From NCBI RefSeq assembly GCF_900078365.1, contig NZ_LT598653.1:1798001-1862000 (forward strand): a DNA stretch of 64,000 bases, written 5' to 3'. The notes under the pieces were generated by a model. It did no database searches. It had not been told where the DNA came from and was given only the letters and a program-made list of their open reading frames with translations. Origin of the DNA: an uncultured Sphingopyxis sp. Its GTDB lineage: Bacteria > Pseudomonadota > Alphaproteobacteria > Sphingomonadales > Sphingomonadaceae. The translations under genes and the position numbers were made by a program. This document shows, piece by piece, positions 34,035 to 43,593 of the stretch; the first letter of the stretch is position 1; the number at the start of each line of letters is the position of its first letter.

Positions 34035-34759
34035 CGGCATCGGCGATCGTCTGCGCGGTGCGCGCGCATGGCGAGCATGGCGCGATCCTGCGCGCGTTGA
34101 CGCACGAAGCCGGGCTGGTCGCGGGCTATGTGCGCGGCGGGCGTTCGCGGCGGCTGCGCCCGATCCTGATGCCGGGCAATCTGGTGGCGCTCGAACTACG
34201 CGCGCGAACCGAAGAGCAATTGGGCGGCGCGACGGTCGAGCTGCTGGAAAGCCGCGCACCGTTGCTTGCCGAGCCGCTCGCGGCCGCCGCGATCGACTGG
34301 GCGACGAGCCTTACCGCCGCGACGCTTCCCGAAAACCAGCCCTATCCGGCGCTCTATGCGGCGCTGTCGGCGGTTCTCGACGCGATCGGCGTCGCGGCGT
34401 CGGCGCGCCAATGGGCTGCGGCGCTGGCGCGCTATGAACTGCTGCTTCTCGCCGAGCTGGGCTTTGGGCTGAACCTGGAGGAATGCGTCGTAACGGGCTC
34501 GCCGGACGATCTCGCCTTCGTCAGCCCCAAGTCGGGCGCGGCGGTAGGCGCCGACGCGGCGGCGGGTTATGAAGAGCGCCTGTTCCGCCTGCCGCCTTTC
34601 CTGCGGGGGCGGGACGCAGGTCCGCCGATGGGCGATGTGCTCGATGGTCTCCGCATCACCGGACATTTTATCGACCGCGACCTCCTCGACGGCCGCAACC
34701 GCGACTTGCTGGGGTCAAGGGAAAGATTGATCGACCGGCTCAAGAGGGCGGTTGCGTGA
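34022..34759 (+). CDS. recO: DNA repair protein RecO
   Basis: RecO (245 residues) loads RecA with RecR in the RecF recombination pathway. The N-terminal OB fold is shown by AIVCAVRAHGEHGAILRALT, then AGYVRGGRSRRLRPILMPGN, and the C-terminal helical part by AALARYELLLLAELGFGLNLE. No ATG is available near the domain edge, so I take TTG 34022, which overlaps the thioesterase stop by 13 bases. An open frame upstream of this is out of frame with the thioesterase. Length is normal for alphaproteobacterial RecO. Confidence 0.87.
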   Translation: MAGLTASAIVCAVRAHGEHGAILRALTHEAGLVAGYVRGGRSRRLRPILMPGNLVALELRARTEEQLGGATVELLESRAPLLAEPLAAAAIDWATSLTAATLPENQPYPALYAALSAVLDAIGVAASARQWAAALARYELLLLAELGFGLNLEECVVTGSPDDLAFVSPKSGAAVGADAAAGYEERLFRLPPFLRGRDAGPPMGDVLDGLRITGHFIDRDLLDGRNRDLLGSRERLIDRLKRAVA

Positions 34760-34811
34760 CTCGCCGCCGCTGCCTAGAGCGGCAGCGTCAAACCGAGGCT
34801 GTCCGCCCATT

Positions 34812-34901
34812 CCGTTTGTGCTGAGCTTGTCGAAGCACCGTCCTTTTCCTTGACGGCGCCAGAAGAGAAGAGCGGCCCTTCGACAAGCTCAGGGCGAACG
34901 G
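34812..34901. repeat. Palindromic intergenic repeat, family A copy 2
   Basis: CCGTTTGTGCTGAGCTTGTC... and ...GACAAGCTCAGGGCGAACGG are inverse arms; they match those at 6034-6120 nearly base for base, with a different middle. It lies between recO and leuB, where it may form a hairpin in the transcript. Confidence 0.87.
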
Positions 34902-34929
34902 CCTATTTTGGACAGGAAAGGCGCGCGCA

Positions 34930-35976
<1,047 letters not shown>

Positions 35977-35980
35977 GAAG

Positions 35981-37189
35981 ATGAAGAAAACCACGGGTTT
36001 CGATCGCAGCAGGACGAAGAACTGGCATCCCGCGACGCAGGCGGTGCGCGGCGGCACCTGGCGCAGCGAGCATGGCGAGACGTCGGAAGCCCTCTTCCTG
36101 ACCTCGGGCTATACCTATGAGAGTGCCGAGGAAGTCGCAGCGCGCTTTTCCGGCGACGAGCAGGGCATGACCTATTCGCGGTTGCAAAACCCGACCGTCG
36201 CGATGCTCGAAGAGCGGATCGCGCTGATGGAAGGGGCCGAGGCGTGCCGCGTGCAGGCGTCGGGCATGGCGGCGATGACCACCGCGCTGCTGTGCCAATT
36301 GTCCGCGGGCGACCATATCGTCGCGGCGAAGGCCGCCTTCGGTTCGTGCCGCTGGCTCGTCGATCATCTCTGCCCGCGCTTCGGGATCGAAGCGACCGTC
36401 GTCGATGGCCGCGACAACGACGCATGGGAAAGGGCGATCCGGCCGAACACCAAGGTCTTCTTCTTCGAAACCCCGGCCAATCCGACGATGGATATCGTCG
36501 ACATGAAGCATGTCTGCGGGCTGGCGAAAGCGCACGGCATTACCAGCGTCGTCGATAACGCCTTCGCCACCGCGGTGCTCCAGCGCCCGATGGATTTCGG
36601 CGCCGACGTCGTCGCTTATTCGGCGACCAAGCTGATGGAGGGGCAGGGGCGCGTCCTCGCGGGCGCCGTCTGCGGGACCGAAAAGTTCATCAACGACGTG
36701 CTGCTGCCGTTCCAGCGCAACACCGGGCCCAATCTGTCGCCGTTCAACGCGTGGGTGGTGCTCAAGGGGCTCGAGACGCTCGACCTGCGCGCGCGGCGCC
36801 AGTCGGAAAATGCGCTCGCGGTCGGCAAGGCGATCGAGAGCCGCGTCGCGCGGATGCTCCATCCGGGGCTGCCCAGCCACCCGCAGCATGATCTGGCGAA
36901 AAGCCAGATGGAGGATTGCGGTCCGATCTTCGCCTTCGAACTGGCGGGCGGCAGCGATCAGGCGATGGCGTTCCTCAACGCGCTCGAACTCGTCGACATC
37001 AGCAATAATATCGGCGATTCGCGCAGCCTGTGCTGCCATCCGTGGACGACCACCCATTATGGTGTCAGCCCCGAAGTGCGGCTCGAGATGGGGGTCGGCG
37101 AAGGGCTGCTCCGCATTAATATCGGGCTCGAAGACCCGCGCGACGTGATCGCCGATCTGGACCAGGCATTGACCCGCGTCGGGCTTTAG
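35981..37189 (+). CDS. metZ: O-succinylhomoserine sulfhydrylase
   Basis: The 402-residue PLP enzyme makes homocysteine from activated homoserine and sulfide. Motifs: TWRSEHGETSEALFLTSGYTY, YSRLQNPTVAMLEERIALME, the lysine site YSATKLMEGQGRVLAG (PLP Lys near residue 210) and SLCCHPWTTTHYG. SEALFLTSG and the whole pattern fit MetZ/sulfhydrylases more than MetB. It starts 4 bases after leuB. It uses sulfide produced by a pathway whose first steps are encoded at 15-19 kb. Confidence 0.92.
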   Translation: MKKTTGFDRSRTKNWHPATQAVRGGTWRSEHGETSEALFLTSGYTYESAEEVAARFSGDEQGMTYSRLQNPTVAMLEERIALMEGAEACRVQASGMAAMTTALLCQLSAGDHIVAAKAAFGSCRWLVDHLCPRFGIEATVVDGRDNDAWERAIRPNTKVFFFETPANPTMDIVDMKHVCGLAKAHGITSVVDNAFATAVLQRPMDFGADVVAYSATKLMEGQGRVLAGAVCGTEKFINDVLLPFQRNTGPNLSPFNAWVVLKGLETLDLRARRQSENALAVGKAIESRVARMLHPGLPSHPQHDLAKSQMEDCGPIFAFELAGGSDQAMAFLNALELVDISNNIGDSRSLCCHPWTTTHYGVSPEVRLEMGVGEGLLRINIGLEDPRDVIADLDQALTRVGL

Positions 37190-37200
37190 GCGAATCTGCG

Positions 37201-37608
37201 ATGGAAATGATCGACTCCTTCTTCCCCTTTGCGGCGACCACCGGGTCGATCACCGTTCGCGTCGCGGTCAGCTATCTGCCCGAACAGTCGCACCCCGCGC
37301 TCGGGCGCTGGTTCTGGGCCTATCACGTCCGCATCGAGAATCACGGCGAGGATGCGGTGCAGCTGATCAGCCGCCACTGGCGGATCAGCGACGGACGCGG
37401 CCAGACCAGCGAAGTCGAGGGCGAAGGCGTCGTCGGCGAACAGCCGCTGATCGTGCCGGGCGGCGCCTATGATTATGTGTCGGGCTGTCCGCTGCCGACT
37501 CCCGAAGGGTCGATGGTCGGCAGCTATGCGATGGAACTGGGCGACGGATCGCAGATGCTCGTCGCCATCCCGCATTTCCCGCTCGTGGCGCCCGCGACCG
37601 CGTCATGA
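37201..37608 (+). CDS. apaG: ApaG-domain protein
   Basis: The 135-residue protein has a fibronectin-like ApaG fold: ITVRVAVSYLPEQS, WAYHVRIENHG, LISRHWRISDGRGQTSEVEG, GVVGEQPLIVPGGAYDYVSG and a GSYAMELGDG turn. Its biochemical role is not settled; the family was named for neighbourhood with ApaH. It lies 11 bases after metZ and its stop overlaps the next LysR gene by 4 bases (ATGA), so it is probably part of the leuB-metZ transcript. Confidence 0.93.
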   Translation: MEMIDSFFPFAATTGSITVRVAVSYLPEQSHPALGRWFWAYHVRIENHGEDAVQLISRHWRISDGRGQTSEVEGEGVVGEQPLIVPGGAYDYVSGCPLPTPEGSMVGSYAMELGDGSQMLVAIPHFPLVAPATAS

Positions 37609-38396
37609 AGCGCACGCACCTGCCCCTCAACGCGCTCCGCGTCTTCGACGCCGCTGCCCGGCACCTGAGCTTCACGCGCGCCGCCGACGAGCTGGCGGTG
37701 ACCCCCGCCGCGGTGGGACAGCAGATTCGCGCGCTCGAGGATATGCTCGGCGTCGTGCTGTTCCGCCGCACGCCGAAGGGGCTGGAGCTGACGGGCGAGG
37801 CGAATGCCGGGCTCGACGCGCTGCGCCAGGGCTTTTTGCAGTTCGAGGAATCGGTGCGCGCGATGCAGGCGGGGCAATCGTCGCAGTCGCTGACGATCGC
37901 CGCGCCGCGCGACCTGACCGCCAAATGGCTCGCGCCGCGGCTCGCGCGTTACAGCCAGCAGGCGCCCGACGTGCGCTTTACCTTGGTGTCCGCCGACGGC
38001 GGGATCGACTTCACCGAAGCAAATCTCGACCTCGCGATCTTCTGGACCGACGGCGCGGGCGAGCATGAAGGCGTCGCGCTTTCCGATCCGCTCATGGTCA
38101 CCGTCGCGGGTCCGGGAAGCGCGAGCGAGACGCGCATCGCATGGCCCGGCTGCCCCGCCGATGAAGGCGAACCCGCGCTGCGGCTGGGCGACGCCGGGCT
38201 GGCGATCGATGCCGCCGCGAACGGGCTGGGGCAGGCGAATGTCCCCGCGATGCTCGCCGAAGCTGATCTCGCGGCAGGCCGCATCCGTCTGGTGCGTGAT
38301 GCTTTCACGGTGAAACGCGGCTATTGGCTTGTTGCGCCGACGCCGCAGTGGCGGCAGGCCAAGGTCAAGGCGCTGGTCGCCGCGCTCACCGCCTGA
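37605..38396 (+). CDS. LysR-family regulator, GcvA-like, shortened
   Basis: The 263-residue protein has an HTH (NALRVFDAAARHLSFTRAAD, then LAVTPAAVGQQIRALEDMLG) of the GcvA/AmpR type, which favours PLNALRVFEAAAR starts. The effector domain is shorter than the common 290-310 residues: the region after AIFWTDGAG is condensed. It overlaps apaG and is the last gene before a DUF417 protein. The target is unknown. Possibly a truncated but functional regulator, since the C-terminal GYWLVAPTPQWRQAKV is conserved in the group. Confidence 0.85.
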   Translation: MKRTHLPLNALRVFDAAARHLSFTRAADELAVTPAAVGQQIRALEDMLGVVLFRRTPKGLELTGEANAGLDALRQGFLQFEESVRAMQAGQSSQSLTIAAPRDLTAKWLAPRLARYSQQAPDVRFTLVSADGGIDFTEANLDLAIFWTDGAGEHEGVALSDPLMVTVAGPGSASETRIAWPGCPADEGEPALRLGDAGLAIDAAANGLGQANVPAMLAEADLAAGRIRLVRDAFTVKRGYWLVAPTPQWRQAKVKALVAALTA

Positions 38397-38453
38397 TGTA
38401 ACCAGAGCGGGGCCATGCACGAATATCCCGAAACAATCATTCGGGGGTTTTGC

Positions 38454-38933
38454 ATGCGTAAAATTTTGAACGGCCTTCCGCCTCAAACATTCGCTATTGG
38501 CGCGCTGCGCTGGTCGATGGTGTTTATCTTCGCCTTTTTCGGAGTAGCGAAATTCGCTTCCTATGAAGCGGAAGGCGTTGCGGGCATCGCCATGCACCAT
38601 CCGCTCTTCGCCTGGATGTATCCGCTGATCGGGGTTCAGGGGACGAGCAATGTGATCGGCACGATCGAACTGACGACCGGCGGGCTGATCGCGCTCGGGC
38701 TCTGGTCGCATCGATTGGGATTACTCGGCGGGATGATGGGAATGGGTACCTTCCTCGTTACGCTCAGCTTCAGTTTTGGCGCGTCGTTGTGGGAAGACGG
38801 ATTTGGCTTTCCTTTCATGGGTTCGACAGCGCAATTCTTGTTCAAGGACGCCGTCCTGCTAGCTGCCTGTCTGGCGCTGACGCTGCATGCAGGGCACACC
38901 CTGCGTCAGCGAGACGCCGGGTTCGCGGTCTGA
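38454..38933 (+). CDS. DUF417 membrane protein (RclC/YkgB-like)
   Basis: The 159-residue inner-membrane protein has four hydrophobic segments and DUF417 sequence (LRWSMVFIFAFFGVAKFASYEAEG written in part: RWSMVFIFAFFGVAKF, HHPLFAWMYPLIGVQGTSN, and FKDAVLLAACLALTLHA). E. coli RclC of this family is in the reactive chlorine stress regulon; its action is not known. I use ATG 38454 rather than 38415, as the extra 13 residues add nothing conserved. It is 57 bases after a LysR gene and convergent with a beta-lactamase-like gene. Confidence 0.86.
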   Translation: MRKILNGLPPQTFAIGALRWSMVFIFAFFGVAKFASYEAEGVAGIAMHHPLFAWMYPLIGVQGTSNVIGTIELTTGGLIALGLWSHRLGLLGGMMGMGTFLVTLSFSFGASLWEDGFGFPFMGSTAQFLFKDAVLLAACLALTLHAGHTLRQRDAGFAV

Positions 38934-38938
38934 TCGAC

Positions 38939-40252
38939 TCATTTCGCGGCCAACGCCAGCAATCGAGTGACGAGCCCCACGAACGTACTGGTCTCGACGT
39001 TCGCTTGCCGATTGTTCCAGCTAGCGGTCACCACGAACCATTTGCCGTCGCTCTTGCGCTGCCCCAGCAGGCTCATCGAAAGGACGCCGTTCTCGGCCCC
39101 CCCCTTGTAGCCGAGATAGGACCAGTCGGCCGCCGCGACCGGCCCGACGCCGTTGTTGATCGACATCGCGTCGAGCAAGGTTTTCGACTGGCGCGCGCGC
39201 AGATCGACCATCAGCCGCGCTATATCGTCCGGGCTCGCGAACCATTCCAGGCTGTCGATGAAGCGCGGGCCGGCGGTGAAGCTGACGCCGTCGACATTGG
39301 CGAGGGTCAGGCGGGTCCGATTGTCCTCGATCAGCTTGCGCTGGGCGGCATCGTCGCCCTCGATAAAGAGCGGGCGCAAATCATTGAAATTATTGCCCTT
39401 GAGCGCGAAGGCCTCGACCGTGGTGAGTAGCGGGATGTTGCGCGACGGATCGCTGTGCCCGGCGCTTTTCATGCGCGCTTCGATCGCGTCGCGGCCGAGC
39501 AGGTGGATCAGCGTATCGGTCGCGCCATTGTCGCTGACCGAGATCATCCAGTTGGCGAGCGTCTGGAGCGTGACCGGCGTATCTTTGGGCCAGTTCGCGG
39601 TGGCGGCGGACGAAAAGCTGAAATGCGACAGCGGCACGACGTCGGACCAGCGGCGCTTGCCCGCCGCGATCTGCGCCGCGAGTTCGTCGAGGATATAGAG
39701 CTTGAAGGTCGAACCCGTCGCGAATTGCCGGTCGGCATGGGCCGAGGCGAGCGGGCGGACGGCGTCGCCGCCAAGTTCGGCAACAAGGAAGCCGGTCTGT
39801 CCGGGAAGCGCCGCGATCCCGGCGGCCACCTTGTCGAAGCTGTCGTCCGCCATGGTGAAGCCGGTGACGAGGAGCCCGGACACCTTTTCCTGTGGACCGG
39901 CATCGACCTCGAGCGAGATGGTGCCGATCCCCTTTTCGAACCGCAACAGCACCGTTCCCGTGCGCCCGTCGGACGATGTCGCCCGGTCGACCGCGACTGG
40001 CGCGCCATATTGCGCGATCAGGCTGGCGGTGATCGCATCGAACTGCGCCTTGGGAACGGCGGCCTGGAACGATGCCGCGAAATAATCGGCATAGGCGATG
40101 CGGCCCGCCAGCAGCTCGACGAGCTGCGCCGCGCGCCGATCGAACGCGGTATCGGCCGCCGCCGCCGTTTCGGGCGACTGGACCGCGTGGACGGCGGAGG
40201 GCGGCAGCGCCATGGCGGCGAGGCAGAGGGCCGCGAGCATGGGCCTGGTCAT
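38939..40252 (-). CDS. Exported class A beta-lactamase-like serine hydrolase
   Basis: The 437-residue protein has a signal peptide (MTRPMLAALCLAAMALPPSAVHA), an N-terminal domain of about 110 residues like DUF3887 sensory/accessory domains, and a class A fold with SxxK in TGSTFKLYIL (Ser about residue 180), SDN in ISVSDNGATD (about 236) and KGG in LGYKGGAENG (about 376). Length exceeds normal lactamases (about 290), so a cell-wall hydrolase or ligand sensor is as likely as antibiotic resistance. It overlaps by 4 bases a membrane gene, itself coupled to an ECF sigma gene. Confidence 0.86.
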   Translation of the reverse strand: MTRPMLAALCLAAMALPPSAVHAVQSPETAAAADTAFDRRAAQLVELLAGRIAYADYFAASFQAAVPKAQFDAITASLIAQYGAPVAVDRATSSDGRTGTVLLRFEKGIGTISLEVDAGPQEKVSGLLVTGFTMADDSFDKVAAGIAALPGQTGFLVAELGGDAVRPLASAHADRQFATGSTFKLYILDELAAQIAAGKRRWSDVVPLSHFSFSSAATANWPKDTPVTLQTLANWMISVSDNGATDTLIHLLGRDAIEARMKSAGHSDPSRNIPLLTTVEAFALKGNNFNDLRPLFIEGDDAAQRKLIEDNRTRLTLANVDGVSFTAGPRFIDSLEWFASPDDIARLMVDLRARQSKTLLDAMSINNGVGPVAAADWSYLGYKGGAENGVLSMSLLGQRKSDGKWFVVTASWNNRQANVETSTFVGLVTRLLALAAK

Positions 40253-40839
40253 AGCTTCTCTCCTTCAAAGATACGTGTGCGATCGATCCGGGCGATCCGG
40301 TCGCGAAGCATGGCGGCGGCGCGGCGATTGAGCATCCATATGCCGCCGAACACCAGCAGCTGGAACGCGACGACCAGCAGGAAAACGAGCGAGCCGCCCA
40401 TCCCGCTCGCCTTGGCCTGTCCCAGCAGGAAGACCAGCAGGCCGGGCACGAAGGGCGCGAGATACCAGCGGCCGACGCGCGCGAGCATATGCTCTTCGCG
40501 CACCAGACGGGCCCGGTAATAGCCGCTGATGTCCTGCGCCTCCGCGTCGGGATCGGGCCGCGAGGTGCGACGGGCGAGTTGCCACGCGACGACCAGCGCC
40601 CCCGCGACAACCAGCAAGCTCCCGAGCTTGACCAGCGGTTCGGTGAAGATCACGGCGTAAAAGGCGAAAATGGCGACGACCAGCGCCGTCGCGGCATATT
40701 CGCGCCGATTGCGCCGGCGGATGGCATCGCCGAAGCGTCCCGCCTGGTGCTTGATCTCGTCGAGCGGGAGCGGTTCGAAAGCGAGCTGGCTGCCGCGCCA
40801 GAGGGCGTGAAGCCCATTGTCGTCGGAAAAATCGGTCAT
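40249..40839 (-). CDS. Four-helix membrane protein between sigma factor and beta-lactamase-like gene
   Basis: The 196-residue protein has a soluble N-terminus (residues about 1-45, with RFGDAIRRRNRREY) and four membrane segments (ATALVVAIFAFYAVIF, LLVVAGALVVAWQLA, APFVPGLLVFLLGQA, LVFLLVVAFQLLVFGGIWML) with a basic tail. No domain is recognised. By position it could be the anti-sigma factor for the upstream ECF gene, with which it overlaps by 4 bases, and it overlaps the lactamase gene by 4 bases as well. That role is an inference; a zinc anti-sigma motif is absent. Confidence 0.78.
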   Translation of the reverse strand: MTDFSDDNGLHALWRGSQLAFEPLPLDEIKHQAGRFGDAIRRRNRREYAATALVVAIFAFYAVIFTEPLVKLGSLLVVAGALVVAWQLARRTSRPDPDAEAQDISGYYRARLVREEHMLARVGRWYLAPFVPGLLVFLLGQAKASGMGGSLVFLLVVAFQLLVFGGIWMLNRRAAAMLRDRIARIDRTRIFEGEKL

Positions 40840-41387
40840 CTTGCATCTCCGGCGCCGGCGAAGCGGCGCGTCAGCATGGATTTGAAGCGATGAATCTTGG
40901 TTGCCACGGCGTCGGGCGATACGCCGGTGACCGCGCCGATTTCGGTACCGGCGACGCCTTCGAGATAGAGGAGCAATATCTGCCGGTCGGGCGGGTCGAG
41001 CCGGTCGATGATCGCGAGGATCAACGCCATGGCACGGTCGCTATCGGCGCATTCAAAGGGCGTGGCGCCGGTATCGGCGATCTCGACATCCTCGATCGAC
41101 GACCAGCCGCGCTGCGCGTGGCGCTTGTTGGCAAGCATGTGCGACGTCGCGCGATTATGCGCGACGCGCCACACCCATGTGCTGAGCGAACAGCGGCCGT
41201 CGAAGGCGGCGAAGCTTTGCCACAGCGCGACCTGCAATTCCTGTTCGAGATCGCGCCGCAGCTCGGCATCGGCTTCATAGCCGCGCGCGAGCCGGGCGAG
41301 CGCAGCGCCGAAGCGGTCGATCGCTTCCGCGAAAAGCCGATCCTGATCCCCCTCGGCCACGCCGCTCTCCAATCTTTCGTGTCGCAT
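40836..41387 (-). CDS. ECF-type RNA polymerase sigma factor
   Basis: The 183-residue product has sigma-70 region 2 (DLEQELQVALWQSFAAFDGR, then LSTWVWRVAHNRATSHM) and region 4 (IDRLDPPDRQILLLYLEGV, then IGAVTGVSPDAVATKIHRFK). It is not the FecI-type: there is no fecR neighbour. It starts a three-gene operon with a four-helix membrane protein and a serine beta-lactamase-like protein, all joined by ATGA overlaps. This suggests an envelope-stress or cell-wall responsive regulon. It is 55 bases downstream of parE on the same strand, so some readthrough is possible. Confidence 0.9.
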   Translation of the reverse strand: MRHERLESGVAEGDQDRLFAEAIDRFGAALARLARGYEADAELRRDLEQELQVALWQSFAAFDGRCSLSTWVWRVAHNRATSHMLANKRHAQRGWSSIEDVEIADTGATPFECADSDRAMALILAIIDRLDPPDRQILLLYLEGVAGTEIGAVTGVSPDAVATKIHRFKSMLTRRFAGAGDAR

Positions 41388-41442
41388 GCCCTTTTAGTCG
41401 GCGGGGCGGCGACTTTCTGACGGAGACGCGAAAATTTTCTCG

Positions 41443-43422
41443 TCAGGCGTCGATCGCCGCCTCGTCGAGCGTCGCGGCATTGGCCTGGATGAACTGGAAA
41501 CGGTGCTCGGGATGCTTGCCCATCAGCCGGTCGACCAGATCCTTGACCTGATGCCGCTCCTCATATTCCTGCGGCAGCGTGACGCGCAGCATCGACCGCG
41601 TCGCGGGGTCCATTGTCGTTTCTTTCAATTGGTTGGGGTTCATTTCTCCCAACCCTTTGAAGCGCCCGACCTCGACCTTCTTGCCCTTGAACAGCGTCGT
41701 CTCGAGCTCGGCGCGGTGCGCGTCGTCGCGCGCATAGGCCGAGAGATTGCCCGCGGTCAGGCGATAGAGCGGCGGTTGCGCGAGATAAACATGCCCCTCA
41801 CGCACGATGTCGGGCATTTCCTGGAAGAAGAAGGTCATCAGCAGGGTCGCGATATGCGCGCCATCGACGTCGGCATCGGTCATGATCACGATCTTGTCGT
41901 AGCGGAGGCGATCGGCGTCGCAATCCTTGCGCATCCCGCAGCCCAGCGCGAGCGCGAGGTCGGCGATTTCCTGATTGGCGCGGATCTTGTCGGCGCTGGC
42001 GCTCGCGACGTTCAATATCTTGCCGCGGATCGGCAGGATCGCCTGCGTCTTGCGGTCGCGCGCCTGCTTGGCGCTGCCGCCCGCGCTGTCGCCTTCGACG
42101 ATAAACAATTCCGTGCCTTCGGGGCCGTCGTTCGCACAGTCGGTGAGCTTGCCGGGCAGGCGCAGCTTGCGCCCGCTGGTCGCGGTCTTGCGCTTGACCT
42201 CGCGCTCGGCCTTGCGCTTCAGCCGCTCGTCCATGCGGTCGAGGACGAGGCCCAGAAGCGCGCGGCCGCGGTCCATATTGTCCGACAGGAAATGGTCGAA
42301 ATGGTCGCGCACGGCATTTTCGGTGAAGCGCGCGGCCTCGGGGCTCGACAGCCGGTCCTTGGTCTGGCTCTGGAACTGCGGGTCGCGGATGAAGACCGAC
42401 AGCATCATCTCGCCGCCGTTGAACACGTCCTCGGCGGTGATCTGCGTGGCCTTCTTCTGCCCGATCAGCTCGCCGAACGCGCGGAGCCCCTTGGTCAGCG
42501 CCGCGCGCAGCCCCGCTTCGTGCGTGCCGCCCGCGGGGGTCGGGATGGTGTTGCAATACCAGCTGTACGATCCATCGGACCAGAGCGGCCAGGCGATCGC
42601 CCATTCGGCGCGGCCCTGCTCGCCCGGGAACTCCTGGCGCCCGACGAACGGTTCGGCCGTCGCGCATTCGCGGGTGCCGATCTGTTCCTTGAGGTGGTCC
42701 GCAAGCCCGCCGGGGAACTGGAACACCGCTTCGGCGGGCGTGTCGTCGCCGATCAGCTCGGGGGCGCATTTCCAGCGGATTTCGACGCCGGCGAACAGAT
42801 AGGCCTTCGACCGCGCCATGCGATAGAGGCGCTGCGGCTTGAAGCGGCCATGCTCGCCGAAGATTTCAGGATCGGGAACGAAAGAGACGCTGGTGCCGCG
42901 GCGATTGGGCGTCGGGCCCAGCTCCTCGATCCCGCCGAGCGGGAGCCCGCGCGAAAAACGCTGGCGATAGAGCAGCTTGCTGCGCGCGACTTCGATCACC
43001 GTGTCGGTCGACAGGGCGTTGACGACGCTGACCCCGACGCCGTGGAGACCGCCTGAGGTCGCATAGGCCTTGCCTTCGAACTTCCCGCCCGAATGGAGCA
43101 TCGTCATGATGACCTCGAGCGCCGACTTGCCCGGGAACTTCGGATGCGGATCGACCGGCATGCCGCGCCCGTTGTCGACGACGGTCAGCCGGTTGCCGAC
43201 GTCGAGCGTGATCTCGATGCGCGTCGCATGGCCGGCGACGGCTTCGTCCATGCTGTTGTCGATGACCTCGGCGGCGAGATGATGGAGCGCGCGCTCGTCG
43301 GTGCCGCCGATATACATGCCGGGGCGGCGGCGGACGGGTTCGAGTCCCTCAAGCACCTCGATCTGCGAAGCGTTGTAGCTGTCGGTGGCGGGGCTCGCGG
43401 CGTCGAACAAATCGTGACTCAT
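41443..43422 (-). CDS. parE: DNA topoisomerase IV subunit B
   Basis: ParE (659 residues) supplies the ATPase for decatenation of chromosomes with ParC. The GHKL ATP site shows EVIDNSMDEAVAGHA and VDNGRGMPVDPHPKFPG; the TOPRIM domain shows FIVEGDSAGGSAKQARDR and IMTDADVDGAHIATLLM; the end shows RFKGLGEMNPNQLKETTMDP. PHPKFPGKSALEVI and the short length favour ParE over GyrB. ATG 43422 (MSHDLFDAA) is preferred; the 28 residues upstream are arginine/proline-rich and unsupported. It is divergent from an outer-membrane protein gene. Confidence 0.95.
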   Translation of the reverse strand: MSHDLFDAASPATDSYNASQIEVLEGLEPVRRRPGMYIGGTDERALHHLAAEVIDNSMDEAVAGHATRIEITLDVGNRLTVVDNGRGMPVDPHPKFPGKSALEVIMTMLHSGGKFEGKAYATSGGLHGVGVSVVNALSTDTVIEVARSKLLYRQRFSRGLPLGGIEELGPTPNRRGTSVSFVPDPEIFGEHGRFKPQRLYRMARSKAYLFAGVEIRWKCAPELIGDDTPAEAVFQFPGGLADHLKEQIGTRECATAEPFVGRQEFPGEQGRAEWAIAWPLWSDGSYSWYCNTIPTPAGGTHEAGLRAALTKGLRAFGELIGQKKATQITAEDVFNGGEMMLSVFIRDPQFQSQTKDRLSSPEAARFTENAVRDHFDHFLSDNMDRGRALLGLVLDRMDERLKRKAEREVKRKTATSGRKLRLPGKLTDCANDGPEGTELFIVEGDSAGGSAKQARDRKTQAILPIRGKILNVASASADKIRANQEIADLALALGCGMRKDCDADRLRYDKIVIMTDADVDGAHIATLLMTFFFQEMPDIVREGHVYLAQPPLYRLTAGNLSAYARDDAHRAELETTLFKGKKVEVGRFKGLGEMNPNQLKETTMDPATRSMLRVTLPQEYEERHQVKDLVDRLMGKHPEHRFQFIQANAATLDEAAIDA

Positions 43423-43593
43423 AAGATGGCTATAAGGGGCGGGGAAGGGCCCTGGCAAGCGCGGTTTTGCGCCGCGCTCGCGCATCTCGCCGCTGGCTCG
43501 GTTCATCGCATTTCGGCGACGGCAAGGAACTTTGGCGGCTGCCGCCGGGTTGGATCAGCGACTGTAAAGTCACCAAAAAGTGGAGTAATAACA

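Noticed and set aside
38939..40252. Calling this a clinical-type beta-lactamase resistance gene
   Set aside because: Motifs are class A-like, but the length and extra N-terminal domain differ from known lactamases; activity cannot be read from sequence.
43335..43360. tRNA-like T-arm word GGTTCGAGTCC
   Set aside because: Inside parE; no acceptor stem or other tRNA arms fit around it.
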